Positions 58,250 to 64,000 of a DNA stretch of 64,000 nucleotides are shown here, one piece after another. This DNA comes from Antitrichia curtipendula (Eukaryota > Streptophyta > Bryopsida > Hypnales > Leucodontaceae): contig OX579635.1 of NCBI GenBank assembly GCA_951230915.1, positions 16,120,001-16,184,000 on the forward strand. The letters run 5' to 3'. A program made the translations under genes and the position numbers. Each line of letters starts with the position of its first letter. Position 1 is the stretch's first letter. A model generated the notes under the pieces. That model did no database searches, was not told the DNA's origin, and worked only from the letters and a program-made list of their open reading frames with translations.

Positions 58250-61200
58250 TCAAACCTTCACCTTTGAGAGCATTTTCTTGTACAGATCTACATACTGATC
58301 AGCTGAAGCATCCCAACTAAAGTCTATTAGCATCGCCTTTTTAACTAAATCTTGCCACCATTCAGGTCTTTGGGTATAATAATCCAGCGCCCGATCCAAA
58401 CCCCAGTTCAAACTCTGCACCGGCCAACATTCAAAGGGCTTGTCATATGGGCTGATGAATAACTCAGAAGAACTCTTACAAGCGGGAAAGCACTTGCAAG
58501 TAACGATCTAAGCAAGTCGGCGAAACATTCCCCAATATTTCGAACTCCTGGTGAGTCGGTCGTTCAACGTACTTGAATCAACTAACAGCACTTTTCAGAG
58601 TTAGCTTGGGTAGACCCGAAGGTCATTATTAATATTTGACAGATGTGTGTAAAGACTTGGATAGTACTGTAAAAATCTGGACTACATTCTCCATTTATCG
58701 CAGAAATGAACAATGAAAAGACAAAATTATTGGAAATCTTCGGACTGCACTCACCCCTTCGTTTGCATCGTCAAATACAAAGCCGTTTTTCTTTTCCTCA
58801 GGATTCCTTTCATCATCGACATCAAATACACTGCAGGTGGAGAAAGCACATAACAATCAGTCTCAATAACACTCGTCCATCTTTCTGTTGAACACTGGTA
58901 AGAGGTGGAAAGCTAGAACAGGAAAAACCCCATCCTAAGGACCCATTGAAGCAGAGAGCACACTATGAAAAGAACTTCGAACTTCAATATGCGGTCAGCG
59001 ACAAACCTATCTGCAAGTCCACCAGTCCTCCGCACCACGGGTATTGTTCCATATCTCATAGATATCATCTGCAAAAATTAGAACAAATATCAATAACCCA
59101 CCCTTGAAGAATCCTTAACCATTTAACGCTTTAACCCTTCTTTTTTTGAATTTTTGAAAATGTTTGCTTATATATTTGCACAAATATATTACTTGAATTC
59201 AACTTGATCAATGCCCAGAATATGGACGCCGGGACGTTAGGGGTAACATATTACACATTCCAAATCATAAACCTTTTCAAAGGGTGTTCGAGGAATTCAG
59301 CGAGGACTTCGCGAAATGTACACAAAGCTATGTATTGTAACGAACTAGCACGAAGCCCAGCCTGTTCAGAACTCTGAAAAGGGAAATTGAGGCTAGGAGT
59401 GACAGACCTGTGTGAGTCCGCAGGGCTCGAATATGGACGGAATCACAAAGATATCAGATGCCGCATAAATGGCATGTGAAAGTGCCTCGTCGTATTTCAG
59501 AATTAGGCGAATCTGGGGGTGGTTTTCGAACTCGCGGGCTATGCCCTCAAACTCTTGCTGTTCAAGAAAATTCAAACGAGCAAAGGACGATGAGAATTGC
59601 GTGCAGTTGATCAGGAACTTCAATGAGAATACTTTACAGCGTTAAATTAATCCAGGTGGACGAAAATGGTGCATACCTGTATCTGAGGAACCGGACTAGA
59701 TCCCAAGAGAATATATTGGCCACCTCTTTCCAAAGTGCGGTAGATGGAATGCCTAATGAGATGCACGCCTTTTTGCGGAACAAGTCTTGTCACACATCCC
59801 ACCTGAGTGACAAATTTCTACACTTTTAAGATTTTCATTTGTAACATACTAGTCTGAATTCTGCATGGTCATTAATGATGAGCTGCAAAACGCATGGAAA
59901 AAGCTGAAGTATGTATATTATCACTATTACATGAAATCACAGAACGACTGGCGGAAATCACTGCCATAAAAATTATACACTATGATATTAGCACAGCAGT
60001 TTATTCTCTATACATGCCTTCTAGTAAACTAGTCTGACAAACATATAATTACAGCTCATACTTGCGTGATAGCCAAGAGAGGGAGTACAAGCCCCAGGTC
60101 AGTAATCACAAGCATGATTTGACAGCATCAATCAAAAAGCTCATTAAAGGAAAAATATCTGATTATCCGGAGTGCAAAATTCTGGTAGAAGATGATTCAA
60201 AACTTGTCACTCAGTTTTCTGGTATCCCTTGACTATAGGGAGCCGACTTATTGAAAAACTATATTGAAAATGACAGAAAGGCAAAGAGACGTAGTAGATT
60301 GTACCAATGGCCTTCTTGCATCATCACCCTGACTTCCCAGCCTCAAGCGCTCCCGCAGTTTTTGCTTGTTGACGTACTTTCCATCTACATCATCAGCACT
60401 GTATTGGTAGTCGATTAGAGTGTCGGTGGCTGGATCCCACACTTCCTCATCGATGCCATTCAGAATTCCAAAAAACTTCTTTGAATGGGCACCCAATGTT
60501 CCGTGCAAGCCTTTTCCACCCTGCAAAGTTCAAAAATGTGGTAAGCATTATGAATTGACGAAATAACAACCGCTCAGAATCTCAAACCAGAGGAAAGAGG
60601 ATTGGTTTTAAGCCTCGGAAATGAATTTAAGATAAAAAAGGTGGTCACAACCAACGATTAAGACAAAGTCGTATAAATACAACACAAACAACTGCCCAGT
60701 ATACTCATTGATACTTTTCCAAAGTCATTCCAAGCTTGCTGATATACAACTTTTCTAAAGCTTGCTGAATTCCAAAGCATGTACTAAATCGCAAAGCACA
60801 TAGACAGCTGTAAAACTGTGACATGTGGAAAACATACAAGACACATAGCGGCCATGCGTAAAATCGCAAGAAACTGCAGAACGGACCAAATTAAAATAGA
60901 AGCAAGTTACTAATCAGTGGAGTTTCTAACATTTATCCGCAAGAACGAATTGGGTGGGCCTCCTGCACATACCTCTGGTCTTAACACCTCTTGGGCATAA
61001 GTAGGCGACACTGTAGTCACAACATTTGAAAACACAACCCCTCCCTGCACAGTTCCAATATCAATTTAATCATGAAATTGTCATTTTCAAAAGATATGAA
61101 GACTTCCTGTGGTTTCATGTGCTTCTTTATCTTCTCTAAAGAGTACTGACAGATTTCTTTGCTCTGATGAATACAGCAAAAGTGGTTTGAAAGGCACACA

Positions 61201-64000
61201 GAACGTTTTCCATTTTCAATGCTGGACATGTTACCTATGTCAAAGGGAGAATGAACAGAAACACAAGAAATGCATAACTAGGTATATATTTAATACTCGA
61301 AGGATCCAGTAGTAACCTTTAGAAGATTGATTCGGTTGTGAAAAGAGTTATCTTGCATTCGATCGGGACGCATCAAGTCCCGTGCAGAGAGACCACATGC
61401 AGCAATGGCTCCTGAATTCTCTGCCCCTTGATATTCAAAATTGTGGCATGTAAACGCCAGCCTCGCAGAGTCCAGCCCGAGAGGCACGTAGATGTCCCAG
61501 TATAATGGAGCCTGCAGAAAGAGTAGCACATCACACACAGCTAAGAGCATCGGTCCATCACGTAGCAATAAGCACCAGCTGTGTTTTATTAAGCCTCTTT
61601 TGGGAAGAACAGGCAAGAACGAAAAGGCATTCCAGATTCCAAAGATACAAGACTAAGAAATGGAATGACGCTCAGATGAAGGGCAGTAATATTACCACGA
61701 CAGCAGTTTGCCAATCATGGCTGTGGATAATATCTGGTCGCTTTCCAGATTGCAGTAGGAATTCCATCGCAGCTCGGCAGAAGTACGTGAACCGCCTGAA
61801 ATCATCTGGTTCACTGTAAAACTGTCCTCGCCAGAAAAACTTTGCCGGATGTAGTGGCTCAATAAAATATACGGGCAGTCCTGAACATTAAAACATCACG
61901 GTGCTTGTCATCGAAAAATTGTCATCGTAAATGAAAACGCTCTGCACCCTTAAAGCTCTTTTAGCGACTATAGCTCTTCCACTGGATAGATGGAGATGCT
62001 TTGGAAATTGAACTACAAGGACCTAAAAGATCTTGAAAAGATCCATTAGTCATAGATACAAATAGCCACAAGGCCACCCTATGGATGAAATAGTGGAAAA
62101 CACACTGCTGAATACCTTCCACAATGCCAGACCACACCTTGTTCTTATGCATATGGCCATCAAAAGGCGAATGGAGCTCCAAGTCCAACTCCTGTACATG
62201 GGAGCGAACCATAAGCGATGTCGGAACAAACCTACGAAATTTGAGGATTTGAGTCGAACTGGTTTAAGACAGGACGAGACCATAATAATGGAGACAAAGA
62301 AGAAAAATGCGCACAGTTATCATGCAGCGAGCAATGACCACAAAATGACCCCAAGAAAACGAATCAATCCTACAGCAACTTATTGAAAAATTTATTTGGT
62401 CAAAGAGGTTAGGTGATGAACCTTGAGATTGGTGATACGGGAGTAATCCATGCAATCATATTTCGGAAGAATAGCTTCCACAAGATGCCCCTTTCTTTGT
62501 AAGGATCGACTTAACCCCGTTAACACATCTCCCAAGCCACCAACCTTCAAGAAACAAAAACTCATTAGTCTCATCTAATAATGCACACTTTCTTTCAACC
62601 TAAGTTCCATAGAGAAGATAATACCCAGCTTTCTTAAACCTCTGAAATATGAAATGTGTCATGATCCAAATGGCTGAGGGTCTACTAGTCACATGACGAG
62701 ACAATATCACAAAAAATTCCTCGACACTAAGATTTGACATCTTTGAAGAGGCAACACACATACCTTTGCAACTGGTGCCATTTCAGCAGCAATGTGTATC
62801 ACATATATTCCTGGCCTAAGAAAAACGACACAAGATATGTCATTGTTACAATAACGTTAACCGAGATTCACAAGACTTCATACTAGTCTAAGAGCAACGC
62901 TGAAACTTTGGGAGGAAGTACTTCTTATCTTTGATTTGAAATAATTTTTCATAAAAAAATTAGACACAAACTTACCGAGATTGATTCACGTATAACACCA
63001 AAGCTATTAACAGTGGCTTCATTTGGAAGGCACAAGATGTCTCAACAGAAACTCATCCTGACATATTCAATCTCTTTAAAATGGAAGAGAATTTGACCAC
63101 TATGTAAACGTAGTGATAACGCGATAGCGAAGTAAGCCCCTCATCTTGAGACGGAACAGACGATGAAACTGACAACAGTTAGCAGCCATTAATACTAATA
63201 AAAACCAGAACGCTATCTCCAATAACAATTGTAAATACAAAAAAAAAAATTCATCACCTTTTCTTAGGTTGTATGAGATCCAGAAATCTACCAGCCAAGT
63301 CCTCATCAGCCTCATCATCATGGTTGACATAAATATCACGCAAACGCTTCTCTCTTCGCCAAGCCATCAATTGCAGCTCCTTTGCATCATCCTACACCAC
63401 ATGAATGCTCAAATGCTCAGTAGGATGTACTTCATTTCCAAGAAAAGATCAAGGAATGCACCTGATCGACTGGCAAATACGTACTAAAGGTGACTGCTAC
63501 ATGTAACGAAAACTGCTTGAACCGCACTAATATCTATGTGTTGAAGCTCTGCGATTGTAAGAAGCTCTTTACAACGCCATTGATCACTACAATCCATTGA
63601 CCAATGAAGAGTTAGTGCAGAGTCTGATTTCCTCTAACTTGAATCCCACTGTTTTACAATCAGGCATGCAGAAACGAGCATTTTTTGATGCAAGCTCATT
63701 TCAAGGAAGCACACTGTTACGAAAATGATGCTTCTATGACAACCGAAAAAGGCAAGAAGAGAACCGACTAGATAGAAAATCATGGATTAAAGCTAATCAG
63801 CAAGAATTATTAATGTCTTCAGTGATTCCGTGGGGGCAGTCCAGACCTGAATTAGCAAGTCACCCAGCATCAATGCATCGATGCGCAACAGCAGCCCGCT
63901 CCAAAAGTCCCATGGCATCTCATCAACAGGAACTTGCACGACACTGAACTCGTTTCCTGACTTTAAATCATCCAGAGATGCCTGAAATGCCTCCACTTCT
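58250..64000 (-). CDS. SS4: Starch synthase IV (GT5), 3' part of the gene
   Basis: Fourteen exons fit with GT-AG borders and closing phases: 64000 (edge)-63847, 63391-63258, 62815-62764, 62544-62422, 62191-62116, 61880-61696, 61511-61317, 61044-60973, 60520-60305, 59802-59677, 59557-59408, 59068-59007, 58830-58755 and 58414-58250, about 594 residues to TGA. The enzyme adds glucose from ADP-glucose to alpha-glucan in plastids; SS4 also helps initiate granules. Visible motifs: [18 protein letters not shown] (the KxGGL substrate loop), [60 protein letters not shown] and [10 protein letters not shown] (acceptor/ADP site), ending [11 protein letters not shown]. The linker [20 protein letters not shown] before the catalytic domain is the SS4 type rather than SSI-SSIII. 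The transit peptide and coiled-coil N-terminus lie beyond the right edge. Confidence 0.95.

Overview
The window is nuclear DNA of a land plant. The genes have canonical GT-AG introns, an organelle-type NDP kinase, a plastid starch synthase IV and a chloroplast-type DUF2358 protein, set in AT-rich, transposon-littered DNA. Gene spacing and style suit a bryophyte or other seedless plant, but that placement is an inference; I cannot name the species.

Layout. (1) 1-14 kb is an accessory block. A 1.7 kb terminal-inverted-repeat element (112-1797) carries a dense TCCGGA region. After it come a minisatellite and then a decayed multi-exon locus (about 4.7-14 kb) with three coding themes: a ParB/Srx-like domain protein, a continuation ending in a methyltransferase-like glycine motif and a low-complexity tail, and an FCP1/NLI-phosphatase-like HAD protein. 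An array of about 100-bp units, each with a 21-bp palindrome TTTAGCGCG(n3)CGCGCTAAA, lies in front of it, and single palindromes recur inside its introns and just past its end. A separate 152-aa gene with an EAR-like LxLxLxLxL motif lies antisense in its long gap. (2) 14-29.5 kb is gene-poor DNA with MITEs, CACTA-like elements and a nested transposon stack (24.2-27.7 kb). (3) 29.6-31.4 kb, minus: 40S ribosomal protein SA. (4) 32-34.5 kb: more copies of the same repeat family. (5) 35.4-37.9 kb, plus: organellar nucleoside diphosphate kinase. (6) 38-43 kb: repeats with nested MITEs. (7) 44.1-46.6 kb, plus: DUF2358 protein. (8) 47.6 kb: a relic of a starch synthase IV exon. (9) 51.7-53.2 kb, plus: mitochondrial inner membrane protease subunit 1. 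(10) 53.8-57.8 kb: MITEs and a tandemly duplicated small unknown gene. (11) 58.25 kb to the right edge, minus: starch synthase IV, lacking its 5' end, which lies outside the window.

The housekeeping genes are unrelated to each other in function. Their exon phases all close exactly, so their structures are reliable. The most unusual content is the 4.7-14 kb locus: a ParB-like fold, a methyltransferase-like motif, an FCP1-like domain and a regularly spaced palindrome array that avoids coding sequence. Several transposon insertions could be resolved to their target-site duplications by comparing filled and empty paralogous copies within the window.
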